From Bacteroidota bacterium (lineage in GTDB: Bacteria; Bacteroidota; Bacteroidia; Bacteroidales; Bacteroidaceae): 64,000 bases of DNA. Shown here one piece after another: positions 44,227 through 52,790 of this stretch. Within the stretch, counting starts at the first letter, position 1. Each line of letters starts with the position of its first letter. The stretch lies in contig JAFABV010000054.1 in the NCBI GenBank assembly GCA_023425865.1, positions 40,978 to 104,977 on the forward strand, written 5' to 3'. Under the pieces are notes generated by a model. That model searched no databases, was not told where the DNA came from, and saw only the letters and a list, made by a program, of their open reading frames with translations. A program made the position numbers and the translations under genes.

Positions 44227-46572
44227 TTACTTCACCACAAACTTCTTGCCGTTGGTCACATAGATGCCCTTGGGCAGGTGGCCGGTGTTGGTCATCTCCA
44301 TGCCGTTGATGTTGTACACCTTGCCTTGGGCAGCTGTTCCTGCGTCGAGATGGGTAATGCCGGTGGACGTGTCGAAGCCGTTGAACTTGGCGGTAGTATT
44401 TTCAGCGATACCGGTAAAGTATGCCCTGAAGGCGGTGATGGTGGCACCGTTGCCCTGCTTGAACACCACGCTCTCGGCCCCGCTGCCCGTGCCTGTGGCA
44501 TCTTGCAGTATCCACTGGCTGCCGTCGGTCACTTTATTGGCAAAGTTGCCTTGGAAGTTGGCTGAGCCCACAGCGTGGGCTGCCACGTTGCCGGTGGCCC
44601 ATCCGTAGAGGTTGAAGTCGCCCGTTCCGGCGAAGCTGAATGTCACCTCCGTATCGTTGGCATTGTAGAGCACATAGGGGAAGAAGGCGGCGATGGTGCC
44701 TGCCTTGGCAAAGGTGACGGTGGTGCCATCATACGTGGTAGCCTCCCAGGCCGTGAGTCCGGCGGGCAGGTCGGCGATGTTGACGGCCGCCGTGGTGTAG
44801 GTCGTGACGAATGTCTTGGCCGGGATGACGCGCGATACCTTGTAGCCCGTGCTGCCCGTGCTGATGAACTTCACGTCCTGGTTGACGTTGCGCTCACCCA
44901 TCCACAACGGCTCGGTGGGGTCATCGGTGATCTGAACCTGCGTCACGGGGAAGAGCCAGGTGTCTTGCACCACCATGTTGGGCGTGCCGGCCAGTGCGGC
45001 ATACTTCGCGGCGGCCACGTTGGTGCCGTCATGGGTGCCGGTCACGGCGATGAGCGCGTTCTTGTGCTTGGGGCTGAGGGTCACACCCTCGGCCACCGAT
45101 GCCACGCCGGTGAGGTCGATGAACATGGCGTCGGCGTCATTCACCTGCGCCACGTTGTCGGCCGTGAGGTCGCCGCCCACGGTGGCCACGCCGTTGGCTG
45201 TTTCTACAAAGAAGTTGCCCTGCCCGTTGTTGTAGAAGTAGATGTTGTCTACATACACCTCGTCTGAACCTGCTCCCTTGTCCAGTTTCAGCTGGAAGGC
45301 GGCATAGTTGGCAAAGTCGAGCCCAATCTTCGACAGTGGAATGTCGATGCTGTTCCACTGGTTGGGCGTGAGTGTGCCGAGGCTCGTGGGGTTCTCTGTC
45401 GGGCTGCCTCCGCGCATGATGGGGGTGATGCCCATCGTCATGGCCTGGCGCGGCAGCACGTCGACGTGCAGGTAGTTCATGTTGGCGAGGTCGACATCCG
45501 AGGCAAACTCAAGACCAATGTAGTTGAAGTTCTTCAGGTGGATGACATTGTCCCCGCTCACGGCCGTGGTCTCATACGTGGTGCTCTGTCCCCATCCGCC
45601 GATGTTGTAGGTGGTGGCAGGGGTGTAGGCGTCCGAGAAGATGGCCTTCACCTTCGATGTGTCGACGGTGGGCGCTGGGGCGGCGGTGATCTTGAAGCCC
45701 TCCTTCGTCGTGAAGCTCAGTTGGAGGGTGTTCGACTTGTTGCCGCCAATGTCAGTGGCCTGCACCGTCCAGTTGTAGGTGGTCAGTCCCTCAAGCCCCG
45801 TGATGGTCTTGGTGGTCGTGGTGCCTGCCGTGCCGGTGGCGGTGTAGGTCTGGTTGTTGGCCGCGTCGGTGATGGTGTAGGTGATGGGCGCTTGGTCGTC
45901 GGTGGCGTTGAGCGTGAGTGTCACGTCGTTGCCGTTCACCGTGGTGGCCTCGGCCGTGACGAGCACAGGTGCTGTGGTGTCGGTGATGCGGGTGCCGTAG
46001 AAATACTCGTTGCCGATGTAGAACGTGGCGGTGCCGTCACCGTTGGCAAAGCCATCGCTGGCGTTCACACCCGGTGCGTGTGCCACCACGCTGCCCACCA
46101 GCTTGATCTGGAACAGTCGTGTGAGGACCGCACCGCCGTCGATATAGTCCTGCACGGGAATGTCGATGGCGTTCCACTGGTTGGGCTTGAGGGTAGGGAG
46201 GTTTACGCCTTTCTCGCCCTCGTTGGCGTTGTCCAGTTCATTGCGGCAGATCATCACCGCACCTAATGTCATCTCTTGCGTGGGATAGATGTCGATGTGG
46301 AAGAACTTCTTGTTCGATACGTCAACCTTGTTGAACCCGCTGCCAAAATACCTGAACCCGCTGATCTGGTAGACCTGCTTGCCATTCACATCGACGGTGG
46401 TGCCTGTGCCTCCGCCCCAGTCGTAGAAGTTGAAACCATGCTGTCCGCCATTGGCGTAGAGCAGGTAGACATTGTCGGTGGTGCCCACGGCCGGCACGTC
46501 GGTGGGTTGTGCCTTGCCCAGCAGCACGGCCATGAAGGCCGCGAGGATTAATAAAGATTTTTTTATAGACAT
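44227..46572 (-). CDS. Secreted modular glycan-binding-like protein with duplicated domain and sorting-type tail
   Basis: The 781-aa protein has a signal peptide (MSIKKSLLILAAFMAVLLGKAQ). Two copies of a beta-sandwich of about 150 residues occur (about 30-190 and 308-455), sharing a FHIDIYPTQEMTLGAV or YLHVDVLPRQAMTMGI motif and a LxPNQWNxIDIP motif. A fibronectin-III-like domain lies between them (about 200-295; LEGLTTYNWTVQATD). A beta-rich region without family match (about 460-735) is followed by a tail with VYNINGMEMTNTG and GIYVTNGKKFVVK. No catalytic motif is seen. It is fourth in an operon with GH16 and GH128, so beta-1,3-glucan binding is the best guess. Confidence 0.8.
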   Translation of the reverse strand: MSIKKSLLILAAFMAVLLGKAQPTDVPAVGTTDNVYLLYANGGQHGFNFYDWGGGTGTTVDVNGKQVYQISGFRYFGSGFNKVDVSNKKFFHIDIYPTQEMTLGAVMICRNELDNANEGEKGVNLPTLKPNQWNAIDIPVQDYIDGGAVLTRLFQIKLVGSVVAHAPGVNASDGFANGDGTATFYIGNEYFYGTRITDTTAPVLVTAEATTVNGNDVTLTLNATDDQAPITYTITDAANNQTYTATGTAGTTTTKTITGLEGLTTYNWTVQATDIGGNKSNTLQLSFTTKEGFKITAAPAPTVDTSKVKAIFSDAYTPATTYNIGGWGQSTTYETTAVSGDNVIHLKNFNYIGLEFASDVDLANMNYLHVDVLPRQAMTMGITPIMRGGSPTENPTSLGTLTPNQWNSIDIPLSKIGLDFANYAAFQLKLDKGAGSDEVYVDNIYFYNNGQGNFFVETANGVATVGGDLTADNVAQVNDADAMFIDLTGVASVAEGVTLSPKHKNALIAVTGTHDGTNVAAAKYAALAGTPNMVVQDTWLFPVTQVQITDDPTEPLWMGERNVNQDVKFISTGSTGYKVSRVIPAKTFVTTYTTAAVNIADLPAGLTAWEATTYDGTTVTFAKAGTIAAFFPYVLYNANDTEVTFSFAGTGDFNLYGWATGNVAAHAVGSANFQGNFANKVTDGSQWILQDATGTGSGAESVVFKQGNGATITAFRAYFTGIAENTTAKFNGFDTSTGITHLDAGTAAQGKVYNINGMEMTNTGHLPKGIYVTNGKKFVVK

Positions 46573-46602
46573 AAAGTTTAGTTAAATGGATAGATTCGAC
46601 TG

Positions 46603-48117
46603 TTATCTCAAGATTTTCCTCACCTGCACGGTGCCGTCGTCAGCCACGCTCCGCTCGATGCTGATGCCCCTGGCGGGCCTCTCTATGCGCATGCCGTTGG
46701 GAGCGTAGTAGGTGGGTTGGCTTGTTGGTGGGTAGGTGGGTGGGTTGGTGGGTGAGTGGGCGATGCCGGTAGTGGTGGCGAGTGTGAGGCGGTTGACGAG
46801 CATGGGCGTGGCCGAGGCGTTGAACACCATGAGCTGATGACGGCCCGTGGGCAGCGTGAGCGTCAGCGTGCGGTCGTCCCACTGTGCGCTGGTGGCGGCG
46901 AGGGTGGCAGTGGCGGTCTTCTTGCCGTCGACATACACCCACAGGCTGTGGCTGTCGGAGGCGTTGCAGCGCAGCGTCAGCGCATACTCGCCCGCCGTGG
47001 GCAGCTCCACCTGATAGCTCGCCCAGGCGCTGGGCAGCAGCTCCACCTGCAGAGGCAGGTCGGCCGCCGTGGCCTCGTCGCTGTTGGCGCGCAGGCGCAC
47101 CTGCTGGTCGCCCACGCTGGCATCGATATAGTCTTTGGCGGCGATGAGTTCGTCCGGTACGTAGTGGCGTGTGGTGTCGAAAGCCGACATGTAGACATAC
47201 ACTTTGCCCACCTCCGAGAGGTCGCTGGCGGCGGTGTTGCGCTGCATGAGGCTCCAGTAGGGCGTCTTGGTGGCGTCGCCGTTGGCCATGAACCAGGCGT
47301 AGGCGGCTACCCGCGGGCTCTGCTCCAGGTATTGCAGCTTCTGGGTCATGTGGTCTATTTGCAGGGTGGGGGTGATGGTCAGGCCGTTGCCGCGGAAGTC
47401 GTTGCCCATGGCACAAAACTCGGTGAGGAAGAGCGGCAGCTCGCCGTGACTGTCTAAATAGCTCACTAACCGTGGATACTTGGCGCGGTTGGCCTCAGAA
47501 AAAACATCTTTGTAAAAGTAATCGGTGGCAAACCAGTTCACGGCCGAGGCATAGTCCATGTAGCAGTGCAGGCAGAGATAGTCCATGCGTGCCGTGGGGT
47601 AGAGGGCCAGAAAAGCCTCCAACCAGTCGTAGGGCGTGCTGTAGACGGTGCCGCCCACGACGTCGCCGCTGAAGTTGAGCGCCGGTGCCACGAGCTTGAG
47701 GCCGTAGTCGTCGGCAATCTTCTCCAAGCGGGGCCATGCGTCGGCCGCCTGCTGGGGCGTCATGCTGCTGCCGCCCGATGCGCCCGAAATGTTGGGTTCG
47801 TTGAAACCTAAGAGGTAGGTCACGCCGGGATGGGTGTCGAGATAGGAGCGCAGGGCGGTCTCGTTGAACGCGCCATTCCAGCACATGGGTGCAAAGGCCA
47901 CGAGTCCATCGGGACCGATGGGCGCGGCGGTGGCAGTGGGCGCGACGCCCCAGTTGTACAGCCAGCTCACGCCCGGTGCCAACTTTTGCAGCGTGGCGGC
48001 CGTGAGAGGCTGCGTCTTCTCGTCCCAGCATACGCCCCGCTTGGCACTCCGCTGCTGCGAAAAGGCCGGGGAGGCAAGGGCAAGGGCAAGGACGAGGGGC
48101 AGGAGGTAATGTTTCAT
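46603..48117 (-). CDS. Secreted GH128 endo-beta-1,3-glucanase with C-terminal binding domain
   Basis: The start is set at ATG 48117 (MKHYLLPLVLALALASPAFS, signal peptide), 2 bp after the GH16 stop. The open frame back to 48123 uses GTG and would overlap that stop. The GH128 catalytic domain (about 24-285) has VSWLYNWGVAP, acid/base Glu in LLGFNEPNISG (about 106), LHCYMDY and nucleophile Glu in LPLFLTEFCAMG (about 234). A CBM6/35-like domain (about 350-455; LWVYVDGKKTATATL) follows, then a Pro/Thr linker made from a tetranucleotide-like tract and a divergent tail ending QVRKILR. The enzyme should cut beta-1,3-glucan with the neighbouring GH16 and GH81 enzymes. Confidence 0.88.
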   Translation of the reverse strand: MKHYLLPLVLALALASPAFSQQRSAKRGVCWDEKTQPLTAATLQKLAPGVSWLYNWGVAPTATAAPIGPDGLVAFAPMCWNGAFNETALRSYLDTHPGVTYLLGFNEPNISGASGGSSMTPQQAADAWPRLEKIADDYGLKLVAPALNFSGDVVGGTVYSTPYDWLEAFLALYPTARMDYLCLHCYMDYASAVNWFATDYFYKDVFSEANRAKYPRLVSYLDSHGELPLFLTEFCAMGNDFRGNGLTITPTLQIDHMTQKLQYLEQSPRVAAYAWFMANGDATKTPYWSLMQRNTAASDLSEVGKVYVYMSAFDTTRHYVPDELIAAKDYIDASVGDQQVRLRANSDEATAADLPLQVELLPSAWASYQVELPTAGEYALTLRCNASDSHSLWVYVDGKKTATATLAATSAQWDDRTLTLTLPTGRHQLMVFNASATPMLVNRLTLATTTGIAHSPTNPPTYPPTSQPTYYAPNGMRIERPARGISIERSVADDGTVQVRKILR

Positions 48118-48119
48118 AG

Positions 48120-51100
48120 TCACTTGACAAGAATCTTTTTCACGCCCTGGGCGGTGCGTACAATGTAGATGCCTTTTTGGGTAATGTGGTCTACCCGACG
48201 GCCGCTGAGGTCGTAGATGGCGGGTTGGCGGGTTTGTGGGGTGGTTGGTTGGTGGGTTGATGGGGTGGTGATGCCCGTGGCCACGGTACGATAGAAGAAC
48301 ACGTTGTCGAACTGCAGCTGGGTGCCCTGCTTGCCGCCGCTGAGCACGGCGAAGACGTTACCGAGGTAAGCCTTGGGGCTGTCGAAGACCGTGGTGGCCC
48401 TGCTGCGGATCTCAGAGAAGGGAATGTCGATGTTGTACCACTGTCCGTCGCGCGGATAGTCGGCCAGGGCAGGCGTGATGTTGCCGTTGTCGTTGTAGCC
48501 TGTGGGTCCGATGGCAAACTTGGCGTTGCCCACGGTGACGAGGTGTGTCTCTGTGCCCGTGCCGGCCATGGCAAAGTGCAGGTAGTAGGTGTCGTCGAGC
48601 ATCGAGAGGTCTTTGCCCTTGCCCTGCGAGGCATAGCCTAAGCCCGACCATCCGGCGGCGCCTACGGTGTAGACGGTGTAGCCCTCCTCATAACCGAACG
48701 AGTTTTTGCCCGTGTGGCCTTCGGCCGTGTAGGTGCCGTCCCAAACGTAGAGGTAATGGTTGACGTCGTCGACGTTATAGTCGGCCTTGATGTTGCCGTT
48801 GAAACCCTCGGTCACACCGCCGCTGGTGCCGATGAGCACCACGTCGCGGGCATTGGCGATGTCGAAGGTGGCGCTGCCCTGGGTGTCGATAGCCTTGGTA
48901 ACGTAGGAAGGCAGTACGACAGGCTCTGTTGCCAACTTCTTGGTGTAGAAGAACACATTGTCGAAGTTGACCTCGGCACCCTTGATATTGGTGGTGCTCA
49001 CGGCAAAGACGTTGCCTATGAAGTTGGACGCGCCGTCGAAGAGCGTGCCGCCGGCCAGCTGTCGCAGCTTGGCCACGGGGATGTCGAAGTTGTACCACTC
49101 GCCGTCGCGACGGTAGTCGCCGAGGATGGGCGCGCCCGACGTGGCGTTGCCGATGACAAATACGGCGTTGCCCACGGTGATGGTCTGTGAGGGGTGGGTG
49201 AGCACGTCGCTACCCTTCATGGCGAAGTGCAGGTAGTAGGTGTCGTCAAGCATCGAGAGGTCTTTGCCCTTGTCTTTTGAGGCATAGCCGGCGCCGTTCC
49301 ACGTAGAGGCGCCCGTGACCTGCAGGCGGGTCCAACTCTCAGTCCAGCCCAAGGAGTTGGTGCCGTCGGAGGGCATGCCGGTGTAGTCGCCACCATCCCA
49401 TACCCAGAAGAAATTGGTCTGCTCGTCTACGTTGTAGTTTTTCTGCGTCACGCCACTCAGTGCCTCGGTGACACCGGCACTGGTGCCGATGAGCACCACG
49501 TTGTCGGCATCGTCGAAATTGAAGGTGTGACTGCCGTTGGTCACCGCCTGTGAGGCATAGCCGCCGATGACGGTGGCGTTGTCGGTAGAGGGCAGCGCCT
49601 TGCTGATGGTGGGGTTCTTGTAGAAAAACACGTTGTCGAACTGCAGGTCGGTGCCTTGCTTGCCACCGCTCAGTAAGGCAAAGACGTTGCCCACGTAAGC
49701 CGAGGGGCCACCATCGGTGGTGAAGAGGTCGCCACCCGCCAATGACTTGAGCACGGTGACGGGAATGTCGAAGCTGCTCCAGCTGCCGTCGCGGCGGAAG
49801 TCGCCCAGTACGGGTGCGCCATCGACGGAAGTAGTGCCCAAGGAGAATTTGGCATTGCCCACGATGACTTGGTGGGAAGCGTGCGCGTCGGCATCGGTGC
49901 CACGCATGGCGAAATGGAGAATATAGTCGTCGTTGATCATTGAGAGGTCTTTGCCGTTGCCGGCCGAGGAGGCATATCCGAGCCCTGACCATCCCACGCT
50001 ATTCACGATGAAATGGCTGTAATTCTCTTCAAAGCCGAAAGAGTTGACACCGTCTGAGGGCATGGCCGAGTAAGTGTCGCTCCAGATGTAGAGGAAGTTT
50101 TTCTGCTCATCGACGTTGTAATTGGCCACGGTGGTGGCAGAGAACGCATCGGTGACGCCGCCGCTGGTGCCAATGAGCACGGCGTCGGTGGAATGGGCGA
50201 AATCGAAGGTACTCTGTCCGTTGTCATCGAGCGCGGCACGGCCATAGTAACCGTATTCGGTCAGCGTGTCGTTGGGCTGGATGGTGGGGTCGGTGGGTGT
50301 AACGGGGAGATTGCTGCCTTCGGGCGTGATATATTGCGCGTCGGTATCGCTTTCGCTCTGGTACACGCGTACCCAGTCGACATACATCTTGGCCTCGTCG
50401 CCGGCATTGGGCAGGGCGGTGATGCCCGCGGGCGAGTAGATATTGGTGAACGAGCCGCCCACGGCGAGGTTGAAGATGAGGAAGAACGGCTTCTGGAAAT
50501 AAGTGCCCGGCGAGTTGACGTCGGTAGAGGCGGAGATGTTCGTGGAGAAATAACGGGCCTGACGCTTCTGGGCAGCAGAGAACCCTTTGAGGTCATAATA
50601 CATGTAAAGGTTATTATTATCCCATTCCACCGTGATGATGTGGTAGTCGCCATTAGCCACCTTATTGCTGTCGGGGGCGGTATAGTCTTGACTGATCATC
50701 TGGTGGTCTTCGTTGGAAGCACTCTTGCCGAAGTGCAGTGTTCCGGCGAAATAGCTGTCTTGCGTACCGTTGGCGATGCCGTTGAAATGCCCCATTTCAA
50801 CGATGTCGATCTCGCCACAGCGGGGCCATCCCACCTGACTGTAATCGTTTCCCATCATCCAGTAAGCGGGCCAAAGACCATTAGATGTCTTGGGCATCTT
50901 GATGCGGGCCTGGATGATGCCATGCTTGAAGGCCGCCTTCTGACGGCTGTTGATGCGCCCGGAGGTGAAACTGCGGTTGCTGTAATTCTCGCGGCGGGCG
51001 GTAAGCACGAGGTTGCCGTCGGCTACAGACACGTTGTCACGGCGGTAGAACTGCAACTCCTGGTTGCCGCCACCGTCGCCGTTGACCTCGATATTCCATG

Positions 51101-51242
51101 CCTTCTCGTCGAGCTGGGTGCCGTTAAACTCGTCGCTCCACACCATCTTGTATCCTGTAGGCATGTCGGTGACTTGGGCTGAAATAAGGGTGGGCACTGC
51201 CGACAGGAGGGCTATGCTGAGTAATGTTGATGGTTTGATCAT
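48120..51242 (-). CDS. Secreted GH16 laminarinase-type glucanase with three tandem C-terminal domains
   Basis: The start is taken at 51242 (MIKPSTLLSIALLSAVPTLISA, signal peptide), giving 1040 aa; an upstream ATG adds 13 unlikely residues. The GH16 domain (about 25-300) shows LVWSDEF-type KMVWSDEFNG, LWPAYWMMGND and the catalytic ExDxxE block GEIDIVEMGHFNG (about 146-158). Three copies of a domain of about 210-220 residues follow (about 330-545, 550-765 and 775-995), each with VLIGTS(A/G)GVTE, YNVD, GKDLSM(L/I), LHFAM and DNVFFY motifs. A tail with IYDLSGRRVD and GIYIVRTAQGVKKILVK closes it. It follows the neighbouring binding-like gene after 25 bp. Confidence 0.92.
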   Translation of the reverse strand: MIKPSTLLSIALLSAVPTLISAQVTDMPTGYKMVWSDEFNGTQLDEKAWNIEVNGDGGGNQELQFYRRDNVSVADGNLVLTARRENYSNRSFTSGRINSRQKAAFKHGIIQARIKMPKTSNGLWPAYWMMGNDYSQVGWPRCGEIDIVEMGHFNGIANGTQDSYFAGTLHFGKSASNEDHQMISQDYTAPDSNKVANGDYHIITVEWDNNNLYMYYDLKGFSAAQKRQARYFSTNISASTDVNSPGTYFQKPFFLIFNLAVGGSFTNIYSPAGITALPNAGDEAKMYVDWVRVYQSESDTDAQYITPEGSNLPVTPTDPTIQPNDTLTEYGYYGRAALDDNGQSTFDFAHSTDAVLIGTSGGVTDAFSATTVANYNVDEQKNFLYIWSDTYSAMPSDGVNSFGFEENYSHFIVNSVGWSGLGYASSAGNGKDLSMINDDYILHFAMRGTDADAHASHQVIVGNAKFSLGTTSVDGAPVLGDFRRDGSWSSFDIPVTVLKSLAGGDLFTTDGGPSAYVGNVFALLSGGKQGTDLQFDNVFFYKNPTISKALPSTDNATVIGGYASQAVTNGSHTFNFDDADNVVLIGTSAGVTEALSGVTQKNYNVDEQTNFFWVWDGGDYTGMPSDGTNSLGWTESWTRLQVTGASTWNGAGYASKDKGKDLSMLDDTYYLHFAMKGSDVLTHPSQTITVGNAVFVIGNATSGAPILGDYRRDGEWYNFDIPVAKLRQLAGGTLFDGASNFIGNVFAVSTTNIKGAEVNFDNVFFYTKKLATEPVVLPSYVTKAIDTQGSATFDIANARDVVLIGTSGGVTEGFNGNIKADYNVDDVNHYLYVWDGTYTAEGHTGKNSFGYEEGYTVYTVGAAGWSGLGYASQGKGKDLSMLDDTYYLHFAMAGTGTETHLVTVGNAKFAIGPTGYNDNGNITPALADYPRDGQWYNIDIPFSEIRSRATTVFDSPKAYLGNVFAVLSGGKQGTQLQFDNVFFYRTVATGITTPSTHQPTTPQTRQPAIYDLSGRRVDHITQKGIYIVRTAQGVKKILVK

Positions 51243-51267
51243 GCGTATGGGGGTTGATGTAAGGTGG

Positions 51268-52257
51268 TTATTGTATCGCAATCTTCTTCACGCCGGTAGA
51301 GGTCTTGACTACATAGATGCCACGCGGCAGGGAGGAGGTGTTCACTTGGCGGCCACTGAGGTCGTAGATGACGGGTTGGTGGGTTGGTGTGGTGGTGGGT
51401 TGGCTTGTTGGTATATCGGTGATGCCGTTTGACTCTTTCTCATAAAACCAGATGCCGTCGACGCTCATGGCCGAGCCTAACTTGGTGATGGTGTAGGTCT
51501 TTACGGTGTTGCCCGGTTCGAGAACACCAGTGGCCACCGACACTTCGGGCTTGGCGAAGGAGAGTTGCACGGCGGCTTCGGTCACGGGGAACGGCGAGGA
51601 AAAGTCGTAGGTGAAGCCATAATTGCCGCTTTCATCGACAAGATCTTTCACCGGAACCTCCAAATAATACCATTCGCCGTCGTGCCCCATGTTGCCCACG
51701 CCCACGTAGTTGCCATCGGTCTGGCCAATGGCGAGATTGGTTTCTAACTGGAAGCCATTGGAGGCGATGTTCTTGACGCGGCCTACGTCAATCTTGAATT
51801 TAGGGGCTACGGTGCCGAAATCGCGTAGCCCGATGTGCAAAATCATATTGTCGTTGACCTTGCTGAGGTCGTATTGCCAGCTGCCTTTGGCGGAGAAGCT
51901 GCCACCGCCCCACTCGTAGAGCGGAGTCATATTGATGTACGACGTGCCACCTAAGGAGTTTTTTCCCTCGGGTTCATCGACAGTGGTAAGCACCAGCGAG
52001 GTCTTGTCCCAGTCGGTGGTCCAATAGTAGAACTGGTTGTTGACCATGTTGGGATCGAGGTTGTTGTTGCTGATGATCTTGCTGCCCATGGCCGTTACCG
52101 CCTCGTCGGGGGCGTAGAGCACGACAAAGTTTTTGGCGGCGTTAAAGTCAAACGGGGTATTTGCCTTGGTGAGATAGCTGTCTTGTGCCGATGCCCCTGC
52201 CGCTGACAGCAGGCTGATGGCAGCGATGGCAGCCGAAAGAAGGGTAGAGTTGCTCAT
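51268..52257 (-). CDS. Secreted single-domain beta-glucan-binding-like protein with sorting-type tail
   Basis: The 329-aa protein has a signal peptide (to ASAQ, about residue 25). Its one domain of about 245 residues has the same order of motifs as the repeats in the downstream GH16: KNFVVLYAPDEAVTA, KNSLGGTSYINMTPLYEWGG, DNMILHIGLRDFG, HDGEWYYLEVPVKDL and SVDGIWFYEK. A Pro/Thr-rich linker (PTSQPTTTPTHQP) and tail (VIYDLSGRQV, GIYVVKTSTGVKKIAIQ) follow. No catalytic residues are apparent. It opens the minus operon, divergent from the PUL 2 SusC gene. A role in capturing beta-1,3-glucan is inferred from the shared domain. Confidence 0.8.
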   Translation of the reverse strand: MSNSTLLSAAIAAISLLSAAGASAQDSYLTKANTPFDFNAAKNFVVLYAPDEAVTAMGSKIISNNNLDPNMVNNQFYYWTTDWDKTSLVLTTVDEPEGKNSLGGTSYINMTPLYEWGGGSFSAKGSWQYDLSKVNDNMILHIGLRDFGTVAPKFKIDVGRVKNIASNGFQLETNLAIGQTDGNYVGVGNMGHDGEWYYLEVPVKDLVDESGNYGFTYDFSSPFPVTEAAVQLSFAKPEVSVATGVLEPGNTVKTYTITKLGSAMSVDGIWFYEKESNGITDIPTSQPTTTPTHQPVIYDLSGRQVNTSSLPRGIYVVKTSTGVKKIAIQ

Positions 52258-52345
52258 GTTGCGTTAGGTTTGAAAAGTTATAAAATAGATTTGATGCGTG
52301 AGGAGCTGTGTGCTTAGCGCACAACTCCCGCCGCAGGGCTTGTGG

Positions 52346-52353
52346 CAAAAATA
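52346..52353 (-). promoter_or_regulatory. Candidate -7 box (TATTTTTG) of the PUL 2 minus operon
   Basis: CAAAAATA on the plus strand reads TATTTTTG on the minus strand, about 90 bp upstream of the first gene. The -33 match is poor. A short hairpin (TGTGC-TTAGC-GCACA, about 52309-52323) lies in the presumed leader. Confidence 0.4.
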
Positions 52354-52663
52354 GCAATTAAAGAGATACAGCTTGAGGCAATATGGATGAAAAGTGGCTT
52401 TATTGGTGGGTGTCGGATGGCGGAAGGTGTTGATAATTAAAATGTTGTCTGTTTTGGGAGAATAGAAAAAAGTGGATGCTTGAAAATGCTGCCATCACCC
52501 TATGTCATACCCCCATACCCTTAGACAGTATTCCACTTTTATTTCATTTTTAACGGTAACGTAATATCTGTAACTGTTTGTTAATAAGGATGCTGCGCGG
52601 ATTGACGCTTCGTAGTCGTCCACTTTTTTATCCTATGGCGGGAGGATGAAAGGTTTTTTTATA

Positions 52664-52671
52664 TACATTTG
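52664..52671 (+). promoter_or_regulatory. Candidate -7 box (TACATTTG) of the PUL 2 SusC operon
   Basis: TACATTTG fits TAnnTTTG and would give a leader of about 113 nt. No standard -33 TTTG precedes it. The remainder of the 52258-52790 intergenic region is AT-rich, as expected for divergent promoters, with no gene visible. Confidence 0.45.
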
Positions 52672-52790
52672 CATTTAGAAAGTTGACCGGCTGATGCTAA
52701 AGAATATGAAACTAATACGAAGCAGCAACCTCACAATCTAAAGCAAATAGGAACATCTTTTAATTTTAACAACCTAATTTATTATAACCT

